Assembly: GCA_024236155.1 (NCBI GenBank)
Contig: JACKLA010000001.1
Location: 372,001-436,000 of the forward strand
Origin: Sphingomonadaceae bacterium
Lineage (GTDB): Bacteria > Pseudomonadota > Alphaproteobacteria > Sphingomonadales > Sphingomonadaceae
DNA length: 64,000 nucleotides
Direction: 5' to 3'
Program-made: the position numbers and the translations under genes
Shown here: piece after piece, positions 42,636 through 51,555 of the stretch
How the letters are laid out: the number at the start of each line of letters is the position of its first letter
Position numbering within the stretch: position 1 is the stretch's first letter
The notes under the pieces: generated by a model
What the model was told of the DNA's origin: nothing
Database searches by the model: none
Seen by the model: only the letters and a program-made list of their open reading frames with translations

Positions 42636-43115
42636 ATGAAGGCTCTCACCAAGACGACCCGGTCGATCAAACCGGCCGAGGTCGAAAAGAAGTGGCTCCT
42701 GATCGACGCCGACGGCCTCGTTGTCGGCCGCGTCGCATCGATCATCGCCAACATCCTGCGCGGCAAGCACAAGCCGAGCTTCACCCCGCATGTCGACTGC
42801 GGCGATCATGTGATCGTGATCAACGCCGACAAGGTGAAGTTCACCGGCAAGAAACTGTCGGACAAACGTTATTACAAGCACACCGGCTATGCTGGCGGCA
42901 TCAAGGAAATCAGCCCCGCCAAGGTGCTCGAAGGCCGTTTCCCCGAGCGCGTGCTCGAAAAGGCTGTCGAGCGCATGGTCCCGCGTGGCCCGCTTGGCCG
43001 CGCACAGATGAAGGCGCTGCATCTCTATGCCGGCACCGAGCACCCGCATGACGGCCAGAAGCCCGAAGTGCTCGACGTTGCCTCCATGAACCGCAAGAAC
43101 AAGGCTACTGCATAA
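42636..43115 (+). CDS. rplM: 50S ribosomal protein L13
   Basis: The 159-residue protein shows L13 signatures WLLIDADGLVVGRVAS, ILRGKHKPSFTPHVDCGD, KRYYKHTGYAGGIKE and AVERMVPRGPLGR. Its stop overlaps the rpsI start as TAATG. A TTGACT at 42514-42519 may be the -35 element of the operon promoter, although a convincing -10 was not found. Confidence 0.97.
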   Translation: MKALTKTTRSIKPAEVEKKWLLIDADGLVVGRVASIIANILRGKHKPSFTPHVDCGDHVIVINADKVKFTGKKLSDKRYYKHTGYAGGIKEISPAKVLEGRFPERVLEKAVERMVPRGPLGRAQMKALHLYAGTEHPHDGQKPEVLDVASMNRKNKATA

Positions 43116-43630
43116 TGGCCGACGAAAAGAACACCGTGTCCGACCTGTCGGAACTCAAGGACATCGCCGGCGACGCCCCTGAAGCGGATGCCGCGCAGGT
43201 CGCCGAATCGACCGCTCCGCTGCGCGAGCAGGAGCTCGACAAGCAGGGCCGTGCCTACGCAACCGGTCGCCGCAAGGACGCGACTGCCCGCGTGTGGCTC
43301 AAGCCCGGCACCGGCAAGATCACTGTCAACGGCCGTGACCAGGAAGTCTATTTCGCACGCCCGACGCTGCGCCTGATCATCGACCAGCCCTTCACGATCA
43401 CTGATCGCCAGGGTCAGTACGATGTCGTCGCCACCGTCAAGGGCGGCGGTCTTTCGGGGCAGGCCGGTGCGGTCAAGCACGGCATTTCGCAGGCGCTTGC
43501 GAAATACGAACCCGCGCTGCGTGCAACCGTCAAGGCTGCGGGCTTCCTGACCCGCGACAGCCGCGTGGTAGAGCGCAAGAAGTATGGCCGTGCGAAGGCA
43601 CGCCGCAGCTTCCAGTTCTCGAAGCGCTAA
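43115..43630 (+). CDS. rpsI: 30S ribosomal protein S9 with N-terminal extension
   Basis: The 171-residue protein has a C-terminal S9 core from about residue 45 (GRAYATGRRKDATARVWLKPG ... KKYGRAKARRSFQFSKR). The first 44 residues are an acidic extension, seen in alphaproteobacterial S9. It forms the standard rplM-rpsI operon and ends in a strong terminator at 43660. Confidence 0.97.
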   Translation: MADEKNTVSDLSELKDIAGDAPEADAAQVAESTAPLREQELDKQGRAYATGRRKDATARVWLKPGTGKITVNGRDQEVYFARPTLRLIIDQPFTITDRQGQYDVVATVKGGGLSGQAGAVKHGISQALAKYEPALRATVKAAGFLTRDSRVVERKKYGRAKARRSFQFSKR

Positions 43631-43659
43631 GACATACCCGATCTTACGATCACCGATGG

Positions 43660-43688
43660 AGGGCGGTTCCGCAAGGAGCCGCCCTTTT
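43660..43688 (+). terminator. Terminator of the rplM-rpsI operon
   Basis: AGGGCGGTTCC pairs with GGAGCCGCCCT around a GCAA tetraloop (one G-U pair), followed by a short T run. It lies 30 bp after the rpsI stop. Confidence 0.85.
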
Positions 43689-43719
43689 CGTTTGCGCGCA
43701 GCCGTGATTGCGAAGCGGA

Positions 43720-43917
43720 TCAACGCTGCATCAGCATCAGCGCCCAGGCGAGACCGGTCGCGGTGAGGAATAGCGGCCATGACCACAACACTTCATGTGT
43801 GCCGACAGCCATATGGTGGATGGCCAGGTGCCCTCCGCGCGAGCCGGTAGAGCCGATCACCAGCGATACTATCGCTGTCAAAAGTCCGCCGATCGGGACA
43901 GCCTTGATCATCTCCAT
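43720..43917 (-). CDS. Small membrane protein of unknown function
   Basis: The 65-residue frame encodes two hydrophobic segments (about residues 8-24 and 44-62) separated by a loop with several histidines (GGHLAIHHMAVGTHEV). Codon usage is normal. It lies between the rpsI terminator and a phosphoesterase gene with no overlap. The histidine loop might bind metal, but no family is recognised. Confidence 0.6.
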   Translation of the reverse strand: MEMIKAVPIGGLLTAIVSLVIGSTGSRGGHLAIHHMAVGTHEVLWSWPLFLTATGLAWALMLMQR

Positions 43918-44025
43918 CGCTCAACTCCGGCTGGCCAACTCCTGCTGGCTGGTGCCGGACATGATCACCAGACAGGCTTTCAATTCCCTCACATGTTGGG
44001 ATGAACAGCCAAGGTTACGCGCCTG

Positions 44026-44781
44026 TCAACCACCCGAAGCGAAATCGCGGCGAGTGACTTCGATCCGGTGATCGGCAGTGATGGTGACCTCATTGAACGA
44101 AGGCCCGGCGCCGCGCAGGCGGGTCGACAGGGTTCCTGCACCTATCATCCGCATCGCATGGTTGGCGCGCGATCGCTCCATGTCGAAGGGCAGGTGAACA
44201 TGGCCGGACAACACGGCGCTCGCACCAGCCGCAGCGAGTTCGGCAAAGGCCATGTCACCGCGAATCGTCGGATTCTTCCGATTGTCATCTGCCGGCAGCA
44301 GTGGATGGTGGCAGGCGACGAGCTTGGGTCGCGGATCGTCCTGCACGGCGGTGAGCGCAGCCAGTGCCGCATCGAGCTTGCGCCGGGTAACCACCCCATC
44401 AGACCAGGGCCAGCGCAACTGCGCCGGGACATTGGTGTCGAACGGCACAACCAGCGCATGGTCAAGCGACAGCTCGACCCCCACCGCAGCCTCCAGCACT
44501 TCATAGCGCGCATATGGCCGCCGGAACCGCTCCCACAAATTGTAATAGGGCATGTCGTGGTTACCCGGTTGCAGCATGACCGGCGTTTCGAGCGATGCAA
44601 ACCAATCCTGCGCCGCGCGATACTGCGCCCGCGTTGCCCGCTGGGTCAGATCGCCCGTGCACACGATGGCGTCGGGGCGCTCACTGTGCACAGCCTCTTC
44701 GAACCATGCCATGGCGTCGCGATGCTCGACCCCGAAATGTACATCGCTGACATGGAAGATACGGTTTGCCGTCCGGGTCAT
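44026..44781 (-). CDS. Calcineurin-like metallophosphoesterase
   Basis: The 251-residue enzyme has the full two-metal site: DVHFG near residue 13, GDLTQRA, GNHDMPYY, the CHHPLLP His, and GHVHLPF. This layout is close to cyclic-nucleotide phosphodiesterase/CpdA-like proteins, but the substrate is not determined. The adjacent membrane-protein gene upstream is on the same strand, 9 bp away. Confidence 0.88.
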   Translation of the reverse strand: MTRTANRIFHVSDVHFGVEHRDAMAWFEEAVHSERPDAIVCTGDLTQRATRAQYRAAQDWFASLETPVMLQPGNHDMPYYNLWERFRRPYARYEVLEAAVGVELSLDHALVVPFDTNVPAQLRWPWSDGVVTRRKLDAALAALTAVQDDPRPKLVACHHPLLPADDNRKNPTIRGDMAFAELAAAGASAVLSGHVHLPFDMERSRANHAMRMIGAGTLSTRLRGAGPSFNEVTITADHRIEVTRRDFASGG

Positions 44782-44790
44782 CGCGTATTC

Positions 44791-45120
44791 CTAAATCCGA
44801 CCCGACAGGATCAACCAGGCAGAACTGCCGTTGAGTGCGGTGTACACGCCATAGGCCCAGACTATTCCCGGCCAGCCGAGATTGGCGAGTGCGAGCGCCG
44901 CGAGCAGGATCAGGAACTCGCTGGCAAATGCAAGCCTGCGCCCCCATCCGCCGGCACGAAAGGCAAGCTTTCCCAAAAGCGGGTGCCCGCTTTCCATAAC
45001 GGCGCGGTGGACGGCGAAATTGCAGATCCCGAAGATGAAGATGACGATCAGGGCCATCCGCTGCCTGTCGCACAATCGTTCGTCCGATGCCAACCGCCGT
45101 TTGTCGGCGATCGCATGCAT
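44791..45120 (-). CDS. Small membrane protein of unknown function
   Basis: The 109-residue protein has three hydrophobic segments (about residues 22-38, 62-79 and 83-105) and a basic N-terminus. No family was recognised. It is followed 9 bp later by the metallophosphoesterase gene, so the two may be co-transcribed. Confidence 0.65.
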   Translation of the reverse strand: MHAIADKRRLASDERLCDRQRMALIVIFIFGICNFAVHRAVMESGHPLLGKLAFRAGGWGRRLAFASEFLILLAALALANLGWPGIVWAYGVYTALNGSSAWLILSGRI

Positions 45121-45268
45121 TCCATCCGCGAACCGTCACACCGGTCGAACAAATCACGCCTGTAATCGAGCTTCTACTGAAAGAATCATGCGCAGAACGT
45201 ACCTCAACATTCGCGGCAAGCCTTTCACCCCCCTTCAACCGGAAAGGCCCGCAAGTGGAGGAATGATG

Positions 45269-45568
45269 ATGAAAAGCCCCCTGATCGCCACCCTTTGTGC
45301 AGCACTTGCCCTGGGCGCTGCCGCCGTTCCGGCCCAGGCCGGTGAAATCAAGGTTACTTACGCCGATCTAAACCTGGCCACTGCCGCCGGACAAAAAGCG
45401 CTTGAGGCACGGATCGACCGCGCCGCCAAGGATGCTTGCGGATATGGCGAGCTTCACACCGGCACGCGCATTGCCAATCGCGAAATCATCACCTGCTATC
45501 GCAAGGCCAAGAAGCAGGCGACCGCGCAGATGGCTTCGGTCGTCGCCAGCGCCCGATACGGCGGCTGA
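45269..45568 (+). CDS. UrcA family exported protein
   Basis: The 99-residue protein has a signal peptide ending PAQAGE (about residue 24) and the UrcA pattern: VTYADLNLATAAGQKALEARIDRAAKDACG with one Cys and a later ITCYRKAKKQA. Three ATG codons stand in a row (45263, 45266, 45269); GGAGGA at 45257-45262 best serves the third. The function of UrcA proteins is not established. A strong terminator follows. Confidence 0.88.
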   Translation: MKSPLIATLCAALALGAAAVPAQAGEIKVTYADLNLATAAGQKALEARIDRAAKDACGYGELHTGTRIANREIITCYRKAKKQATAQMASVVASARYGG

Positions 45569-45623
45569 TCCGCCGCCTGACAGGACAACGTCTCGCGTCC
45601 CCGAAAACAGCGCGCGACGGATA

Positions 45624-45664
45624 GGCCCGAGCCGGTTCAGTCCCCCGGCTCGGGCCATTTTTTT
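45624..45664 (+). terminator. Terminator after the UrcA gene
   Basis: A perfect 12-bp stem, GGCCCGAGCCGG with CCGGCTCGGGCC, encloses a 9-nt loop and is followed by A and seven T. It is the strongest terminator in the window. Confidence 0.92.
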
Positions 45665-45710
45665 GGGCCAATTTTTCAGGACAGGCCGGAAAACCGCGAG
45701 CCAGACCGGA

Positions 45711-46466
45711 TCAGCGCCCGGCCATCGCCTTGACCTTGCTGAGATAGGTGCGCCCGATACGCAGCGCATCGCCGCCTTCAAGCTCGACCGACCACACGCC
45801 AAGCCCGTCATGCCGCAGCCCGCGTATGGCATCGCGGCGCAGAATGGTCGAACGATGGATGCGAATGAACTCCGAAGGATCAAGCCTTTGCTCGAGGCCC
45901 GCAATGGTCTGGAGCAACAGGTAGGTCCGGGCGGATTCGCCCGGCTCGCCAACGAACAGCCGGACATAGTCGCGCTCGGCATCGATCCGGCTCACCTGGC
46001 CGACATCGATGCGCAAGAGTTCCGAACGATGCGGAACCCACAATTCACTCAGCCACTCGCTCGCTTTGCCCCCCTGCCCGCCGCGACGGGCCAGCGCGCG
46101 CTCGATTGCGCGTTCGAGGCGGTCGGGCGCTACGGGCTTGAGGACGTAATCGACAGCGTCGAGATCGAATGCCTCGACGGCGAAATGGTCATGCGCGGTT
46201 ACGAAGATGACGGCCGGGCGGCGGTCGCGTTTCGCCAGCTTTCGGGCAACGGTGAGACCATCCATCTCCGGCATGGTCATGTCGAGAAGCACGAGGTCCG
46301 GCTCGATCGCATCGACCAGCCGCAGGGCAGCCGCGCCATCATTGGCGGTACCGACGACAGAGAGGTCATCCAGCTTCGCACAGATGACCTGCATGCGCTC
46401 GACCGCCAGCGGTTCGTCGTCGACGATCAGCGTGCGCAGGGTTTCGGAGGTTTCCTGTTCAGCCAT
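45711..46466 (-). CDS. LytTR-family response regulator (second pair)
   Basis: The 251-residue regulator has a receiver domain with LIVDDEPLAVERM, phospho-acceptor Asp in LVLLDMTMPEMDG and Lys in DYVLKPVAPD, then a LytTR DNA-binding domain (RIDAERDYVRLFV, EFIRIHRSTILRR). It overlaps its kinase gene by 8 bp. It is homologous to the regulator at 10290 but clearly diverged. Confidence 0.9.
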   Translation of the reverse strand: MAEQETSETLRTLIVDDEPLAVERMQVICAKLDDLSVVGTANDGAAALRLVDAIEPDLVLLDMTMPEMDGLTVARKLAKRDRRPAVIFVTAHDHFAVEAFDLDAVDYVLKPVAPDRLERAIERALARRGGQGGKASEWLSELWVPHRSELLRIDVGQVSRIDAERDYVRLFVGEPGESARTYLLLQTIAGLEQRLDPSEFIRIHRSTILRRDAIRGLRHDGLGVWSVELEGGDALRIGRTYLSKVKAMAGR

Positions 46467-47697
46467 GGGTCCTCAGCGGCAGGCGGATTTCGGTGCAATA
46501 GCCGGCCTCGGTCGGGCCGGACGTGATGCTGGCATCGGCACCGTAAAGTGCTTCGAGCCGGTCGCGGACATTGGTCAGGCCGATACCGAAACCCGGTTCT
46601 CCCAGCCCTTTCGCACCCGGTCCATCATCGCAGACGGTAACCGCGAGTCGGCCGTAATCCTCACGCGCGGCCACGGTGATCGTGACCGGCTGGTTGATCG
46701 GCGCGACTCCGTATTTGACCGAATTTTCGATCAGCGGCTGCAGTATCATGCCCGGAATACGCGCTTCGGACAGTTCCGGCGGCAGGTCGAATCGCGTCAC
46801 CAGCCGGTCGGGGAAGCGCACCGACTCGATTTCAAGATAGTGCTGCTGCAGTGAGAACTCGTCCTCCAGCGCGACGAATGCGGTGGGCTCATCAGCCAGG
46901 CTGTGGCGGTAGAAATTGCTCAATGCCTGGATCATCGCCTCTGCCCGTTCGGGCTTTCCGGTCATCACCAGCGCGCTCAGCGAGTTGAGCGAGTTGAACA
47001 GGAAGTGCGGGTTCACCTGGTAGCGCAGGCTGCGCAGTTCCGCCTGCTTCGCGGCACTGCGGAACCGCTCCCCGCGTCTTTCTGCCGCCCGGGTCTGCGA
47101 CACTGCGAGCATGGCAAAATAGAGCGATGCCCATGCCACCAGCAGGAAATAGCGGCCCAGCGCGAGATCGATCAGTTGCAACCACTGCACGCTGGCGCTT
47201 TCCTCGCCCGGCAGGAGAGTGCGGTCGCCCTCATCATCGGGCGTGCCGGTCGGATCGCCCCGAGTGGCACCATCATCGACCACGCCCCCGGTATCCTTGC
47301 GCTCCCAACGCGAGGTATTCTGTTCCTTCATCGCGGCGGCGATCTGCTGCTGCACCGGCGCGAACATCAGCTGGTTCACCTGTGCGATCAGGCCTGATGC
47401 GGGCAGGGCGAGCAGCAGCACGGCTATGATCTTGGTGCGCATCTGCCGCTGGTCGAACAGCCGCAAGACGAGCCACAGCACGGTTGTGACCGCGATCCCT
47501 GCGACGCAAACGACCGCGCGCCGCCACAGCATGTCTTCGTGCAGGTCGAGCCCGACCGACTGCTGGATCTCATAAGACAGGATCAGCCCGCGCAGCGTCG
47601 TCAGGATGAAATAGGTCAGCCACAGGCCGACGATCGAAAGCAGCACTGCCTTTGCGGACAGCCCGCCGTCTTCATTAATCTGGGGTTCACGCGCCAT
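46459..47697 (-). CDS. LytS-type sensor histidine kinase (second pair)
   Basis: The 412-residue protein has an N-terminal membrane part (segments near 15-38, 60-82, 89-108 and 185-205) with an extracytoplasmic loop of about 70 residues rich in Asp, Gly and Thr. The phospho-His follows in VNPHFLFNSLNSLSAL, then LIENSVKYGV and GIGLTNVRDRL of the ATPase domain. It is translated with the LytTR regulator. The signal is unknown. Confidence 0.9.
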   Translation of the reverse strand: MAREPQINEDGGLSAKAVLLSIVGLWLTYFILTTLRGLILSYEIQQSVGLDLHEDMLWRRAVVCVAGIAVTTVLWLVLRLFDQRQMRTKIIAVLLLALPASGLIAQVNQLMFAPVQQQIAAAMKEQNTSRWERKDTGGVVDDGATRGDPTGTPDDEGDRTLLPGEESASVQWLQLIDLALGRYFLLVAWASLYFAMLAVSQTRAAERRGERFRSAAKQAELRSLRYQVNPHFLFNSLNSLSALVMTGKPERAEAMIQALSNFYRHSLADEPTAFVALEDEFSLQQHYLEIESVRFPDRLVTRFDLPPELSEARIPGMILQPLIENSVKYGVAPINQPVTITVAAREDYGRLAVTVCDDGPGAKGLGEPGFGIGLTNVRDRLEALYGADASITSGPTEAGYCTEIRLPLRTHG

Positions 47698-47806
47698 TAT
47701 CCGCCGCTTCTATCCTGCAGCAGATGTAAAGGCCATTGCTACTGTCGGGCAGATTCATCCGTTCGTCGAGCGCGCACGCCGTTCGTCGGTGGTCCGTGGC
47801 TGGTTG

Positions 47807-49330
47807 TCAGCCGTCGAGCAGATGCTCTTCGGCTATGCGCTTCTTCCACTGTGCGGGCGCGAGCGTATGGACGTTGTTGCCCTGCGCATCGACCGCGACT
47901 GTGACCGGCATGTCTTCGACGGTGAACTCGTAGATCGCCTCCATGCCCAGATCCTCGAAGCCAACAACCCTGGCTTCCTTGATCGCCCGCGCTACCAGAT
48001 AGGCTGCACCACCGGTGGCCATCAGGTAAGCGACCTTGAACCGACTGATCACGTCGACTGCATCGGCACCGCGTTCGGCCTTGCCGATCATCGCCAGCAG
48101 GCCCTGATCGAGCATCATCTCTGTGAACTTGTCCATCCGCGTCGCGGTTGTCGGCCCGGCAGGCCCGACAACTTCGCCCAGAACCGGATCGACCGGCCCG
48201 ACATAATAGATTGCACGACCCTTGAAGCTGACGGGCAGTTCCTCGCCCTTGGCCAGCATGTCCTGGATGCGCTTGTGTGCCGCATCGCGCCCGGTGAGCA
48301 TCTTGCCCGAGAGCAACAGCCGGTCGCCATGCTCCCAGCTGGAAACCTCTTCCGGCGTCAGCGTATCCAGATTCACGCGCTTGGCCGCACTGTCGGGCTG
48401 CCAGTGGACATCGGGCCATTCGTCGAGTTTGGGCGGTTCGAGATAGGCCGGGCCGCTGCCATCAAGCGTGAAATGCGCGTGGCGGGTCGCCGCGCAATTG
48501 GGGATCATCGCAACCGGCTTGCCCGCCGCATGGCACGGCGCATCGAGGATTTTCACATCGAGCACGGTCGACAGCCCGCCCAGTCCCTGCGCGCCAACAC
48601 CCTGCGCGTTGACCGCGTCGAAGATGTCGATCCGTAGCTGCTCGAGGTCATTTTGCGCACCGCGCTGCTTGAGTTGCCCCATGTCGATCGGTTCCATCAA
48701 CGACAGCTTGGCAAGCTTCATGCAGTGCTCCGCCGTGCCGCCGATGCCGATGCCCAGCATACCCGGCGGGCACCAGCCCGCGCCCATGGAAGGAATCTGT
48801 TCGAGCACCCAGTCGACGATATTGTCGGACGGGTTCATCATCTTGAACTTCGACTTGTTCTCGCTGCCGCCCCCCTTGGCCGCGACATCGATGCTGACGG
48901 TATTCCCGGGCACCATTTCGACCGAAAGGACACAGGGCGTGTTGTCGCGCGTATTGCGCCGGGTGAAAGCCGGATCCGCAAGGATCGAGGCGCGCAGCTT
49001 GTTGTCCGGGTTGGTATAACCACGGCGCACGCCCTCATCGACCACATCCTGCAGGCTCATCGCCGAATCGAGACGGCAGTTCTGGCCCCATTTGACGAAG
49101 ACATTGACGATACCGGTATCCTGGCAGATCGGTCGGTGACCCTCGGCGCACATGCGGCTGTTGGTCAGGATCTGCGCAATCGCATCTTTTGCCGCCGGGC
49201 CTTGTTCGGCTTCATAGGCAACGCCGAGCGCGCGGATATAGTCCATCGGGTGGTAGTAGGAGATAAACTGCAACGCGTCGGCGACGCTTTCGATCAGGTC
49301 GCTTTCGCGAATCACGGTCATGTCGCTCAT
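47807..49330 (-). CDS. Fumarate hydratase, class I (Fe-S type)
   Basis: The 507-residue enzyme interconverts fumarate and malate in the TCA cycle. It carries the N-terminal catalytic block RPICQDTGIVNVFVKWG, GGGSENKSKFKMMNPSDN, PGMLGIGIGGTAEH and the C-terminal GPAGPTTATRMDKF and ATGGAAYL. Conserved cysteines for the [4Fe-4S] cluster are present. GGAAGGAG lies 10 bp before the ATG at 49330, while the ATG at 49339 is too close to it; the former was chosen. Confidence 0.94.
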   Translation of the reverse strand: MSDMTVIRESDLIESVADALQFISYYHPMDYIRALGVAYEAEQGPAAKDAIAQILTNSRMCAEGHRPICQDTGIVNVFVKWGQNCRLDSAMSLQDVVDEGVRRGYTNPDNKLRASILADPAFTRRNTRDNTPCVLSVEMVPGNTVSIDVAAKGGGSENKSKFKMMNPSDNIVDWVLEQIPSMGAGWCPPGMLGIGIGGTAEHCMKLAKLSLMEPIDMGQLKQRGAQNDLEQLRIDIFDAVNAQGVGAQGLGGLSTVLDVKILDAPCHAAGKPVAMIPNCAATRHAHFTLDGSGPAYLEPPKLDEWPDVHWQPDSAAKRVNLDTLTPEEVSSWEHGDRLLLSGKMLTGRDAAHKRIQDMLAKGEELPVSFKGRAIYYVGPVDPVLGEVVGPAGPTTATRMDKFTEMMLDQGLLAMIGKAERGADAVDVISRFKVAYLMATGGAAYLVARAIKEARVVGFEDLGMEAIYEFTVEDMPVTVAVDAQGNNVHTLAPAQWKKRIAEEHLLDG

Positions 49331-49436
49331 CGAATCCATACTCCTTCCGGTCGATTGCGGCCTCCCATAGAACCGCCTCGCCCCTAGCGTCAAAGAACTT
49401 GGCCGACCGCCCCTAACAGCCTAAAGCCCAAAGCGA

Positions 49437-49464
49437 TTGACCAACTGTGTTATTGGTGTAATAC
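49437..49464 (+). promoter_or_regulatory. Promoter of the PCMT-like/tolC operon
   Basis: TTGACC at 49437-49442 and TAATAC at 49459-49464 are separated by 16 bp. Transcription would begin about 49471, after the ATG at 49467 but just before the ATG at 49476, which supports the latter as the true, nearly leaderless start. Confidence 0.6.
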
Positions 49465-49475
49465 ACATGAGTGTG

Positions 49476-50054
49476 ATGGAATTCGAGACTGCCCGCCGTT
49501 CGATGATCGACAGCCAGCTGCGCACCAGCGGCGTGAACGAAGATTTCGTGCTGGCCCGCATGGCTGCGGTGCCGCGCGAGGATTTCGTGCCCGCCGGTTC
49601 GCGCGGAGTTGCCTATATCGATCGCGCCATCCCGCTCGACAATGGTCGGCGCATCGCCGCGCCGCTGTTCTACGGGATGGTGCTGGCCGAAGCGCAGCCG
49701 AGCCTCGATGATACCGTGCTGGTGGTCGATGCAGGCAGCGGATACCTCGCCGAACTGATCAAGCCGCTGGTGGCATCGGTCGACAGCATCACGCCCGATG
49801 AGGCTGTGGCAAAATCACGCAAGCGCAAAAGCTACTCGCTGGTGCTGGTCGATGGCGCGATCGAGCATGTGCCGGAAGAACTGGCAAAGCGGATCGGCGA
49901 TGGCGGACGGATCGTTGCCGGTCTTGCAAACGGGAACGTCACGCGGCTGGCTGTCGGGCGCCGTTCAACCGGCAGTGTCGCACTGTTGCCGCTCGCCGAG
50001 ATCGGCATCCCGCGCCTCGCCGAATTCGACAAACCCAAGGCGTGGAGCTTCTGA
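49476..50054 (+). CDS. PCMT-like protein with a shortened SAM-binding region
   Basis: The 192-residue protein is related to protein-L-isoaspartate O-methyltransferase: FETARRSMIDSQLRTSGV, VPREDFVP, and YDVILIDGA-like sequence here as YSLVLVDGAIEHVPEEL. The glycine-rich SAM loop reads VDAGSGYLAELI, and the stretch that normally links it to the DGA motif is about 25 residues shorter than usual. It may no longer methylate. The start at 49476 (MEFETARR) matches family N-termini and the promoter position. It precedes tolC by 2 bp, a common alphaproteobacterial pairing. Confidence 0.8.
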   Translation: MEFETARRSMIDSQLRTSGVNEDFVLARMAAVPREDFVPAGSRGVAYIDRAIPLDNGRRIAAPLFYGMVLAEAQPSLDDTVLVVDAGSGYLAELIKPLVASVDSITPDEAVAKSRKRKSYSLVLVDGAIEHVPEELAKRIGDGGRIVAGLANGNVTRLAVGRRSTGSVALLPLAEIGIPRLAEFDKPKAWSF

Positions 50055-50056
50055 CA

Positions 50057-51529
50057 ATGTCATACCGGGGAGGGATCGCAGCCTTGCTGGCCGGCGCCGC
50101 CTGCGTCGCATCCCCGGCGCATGCCGATACGCTGCGCGAAGCGTTGCAGGAAACCTACCAGACCAACCCCACTCTCGAAGCCGCCCGCGCCGGACAGCGT
50201 GCGACTGACGAAACCGTCGTAATCGAGCGTTCGGCGGGGCTCCCCAGCGCATCGGCAACGGGGGCCTATACGGAAATCGTAACCGGCGCTTCGCAGTTTG
50301 GTCCCGATCGTTTCCTCACCGGCGGTGTCGATGTTGGCGTACCCGTATATCAGGGTGGCGCGGTCAAGAACTCGATACGCGCAGCGGAAAACCGAATCGA
50401 AGCCGGGCAGGCGGATTTGCGGGCAACCGAATCGGCGATTTTCAGCCAGGTCGTTGCCGCCTATATGGATGTGATCCGCAACGAAGCCATTGTTGGCCTT
50501 AACGCTGGCCAGGTTCAGGTCCTCTCTGTCAACCTGGAGGCGACATCCGACCGGTTCGAAATCGGCGATCTGACACGCACCGATATTGCACAATCCCAGT
50601 CCCGCCTTGCTTTTGCAGAGAGCGATCTGCGCTTCGCCCAGTCCAACCTGATCACCGCGCGTGAGAACTATATTGCGCTGGTCGGTTCGGCCCCCGACGA
50701 TCTCCAGCCGCCGCCGCCATTGCCGGGCTTGCCCAATTCAGTCGACGATGCAGTCGATGCCGCGCTGGAAAGCAATCCGGATCTGATCGCCGCCCGCGAA
50801 CGAGCAGTCGCAGCCGGTTATGACATCGATGTGGCCGGTGCCGGGCGCCTCCCGACCGTTTCCGTGTTCGCGGGTTACGATTACACCAATACGCTCGGGT
50901 CCGTTCGCAGCAGCGTACCGACAATCCCCGATTCAGCGATCGACCAGACATCCAACGATGCCTCTGTCGGCGTTTCGGTCCGCATCCCGATCTTCCAGGG
51001 TGGGCGCGTGGGAGCGCTGGAACGGCAGGCTCAGGCGCGCTCCTCTGCCGCACTCGAACAGATCGTGGCAACCGAACGTGACGTGATCGCGCAAACCCGC
51101 GCAAGCTGGTCGAGCTGGCAGGCCGCCCTTGCAATCATCGAAAGCTCGCAAGTTGCCGTGCAGGCGGCCGAACTCAGCCTCGAAGGGACGCGCGCAGAAA
51201 ATTCGATCGGCAACCGCACAATCCTCGATGTGCTCAATGCCGAGCAGGAATTGCTCTCCTCGCGTGTCCAGCTGGTGACTGCGCGCCGGAACGCTTATGT
51301 CGCGGGCTTCAGCCTGCTGGCCGCAATGGGCCGGGCAGAAGCACGCGATCTTGGCCTCGAAGGCGAAAGCGGCGTGTTGTATGATCCGGTCGCCAATTAC
51401 GACCGCGTGAAGCACAAGTTCTGGGACTGGGACCGCGATCCGGATCCGGTCACCCAATCGACACGCACCGTTGACATTCCCGCGCCCACCGCAGACATTC
51501 CTGCGAATGAATCACCTTCCGGCAAGTAG
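50057..51529 (+). CDS. tolC: TolC-family outer membrane efflux protein
   Basis: The 490-residue protein has a signal peptide ending AHADTL (residue 24) and two repeated OEP domains: ALQETYQTNPTLEAARAGQ, VGVPVYQGGAVKNSI, and VSVRIPIFQGGRVGALERQAQA near residue 310. Helical segments such as NRTILDVLNAEQELLSSRVQLVTAR are typical. It forms the outer-membrane channel for type I secretion or RND efflux. It lies in the unit PCMT-like, tolC, popZ. Confidence 0.94.
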   Translation: MSYRGGIAALLAGAACVASPAHADTLREALQETYQTNPTLEAARAGQRATDETVVIERSAGLPSASATGAYTEIVTGASQFGPDRFLTGGVDVGVPVYQGGAVKNSIRAAENRIEAGQADLRATESAIFSQVVAAYMDVIRNEAIVGLNAGQVQVLSVNLEATSDRFEIGDLTRTDIAQSQSRLAFAESDLRFAQSNLITARENYIALVGSAPDDLQPPPPLPGLPNSVDDAVDAALESNPDLIAARERAVAAGYDIDVAGAGRLPTVSVFAGYDYTNTLGSVRSSVPTIPDSAIDQTSNDASVGVSVRIPIFQGGRVGALERQAQARSSAALEQIVATERDVIAQTRASWSSWQAALAIIESSQVAVQAAELSLEGTRAENSIGNRTILDVLNAEQELLSSRVQLVTARRNAYVAGFSLLAAMGRAEARDLGLEGESGVLYDPVANYDRVKHKFWDWDRDPDPVTQSTRTVDIPAPTADIPANESPSGK

Positions 51530-51555
51530 CCGGGCATTCGGGGGCTGTTGAGGGA

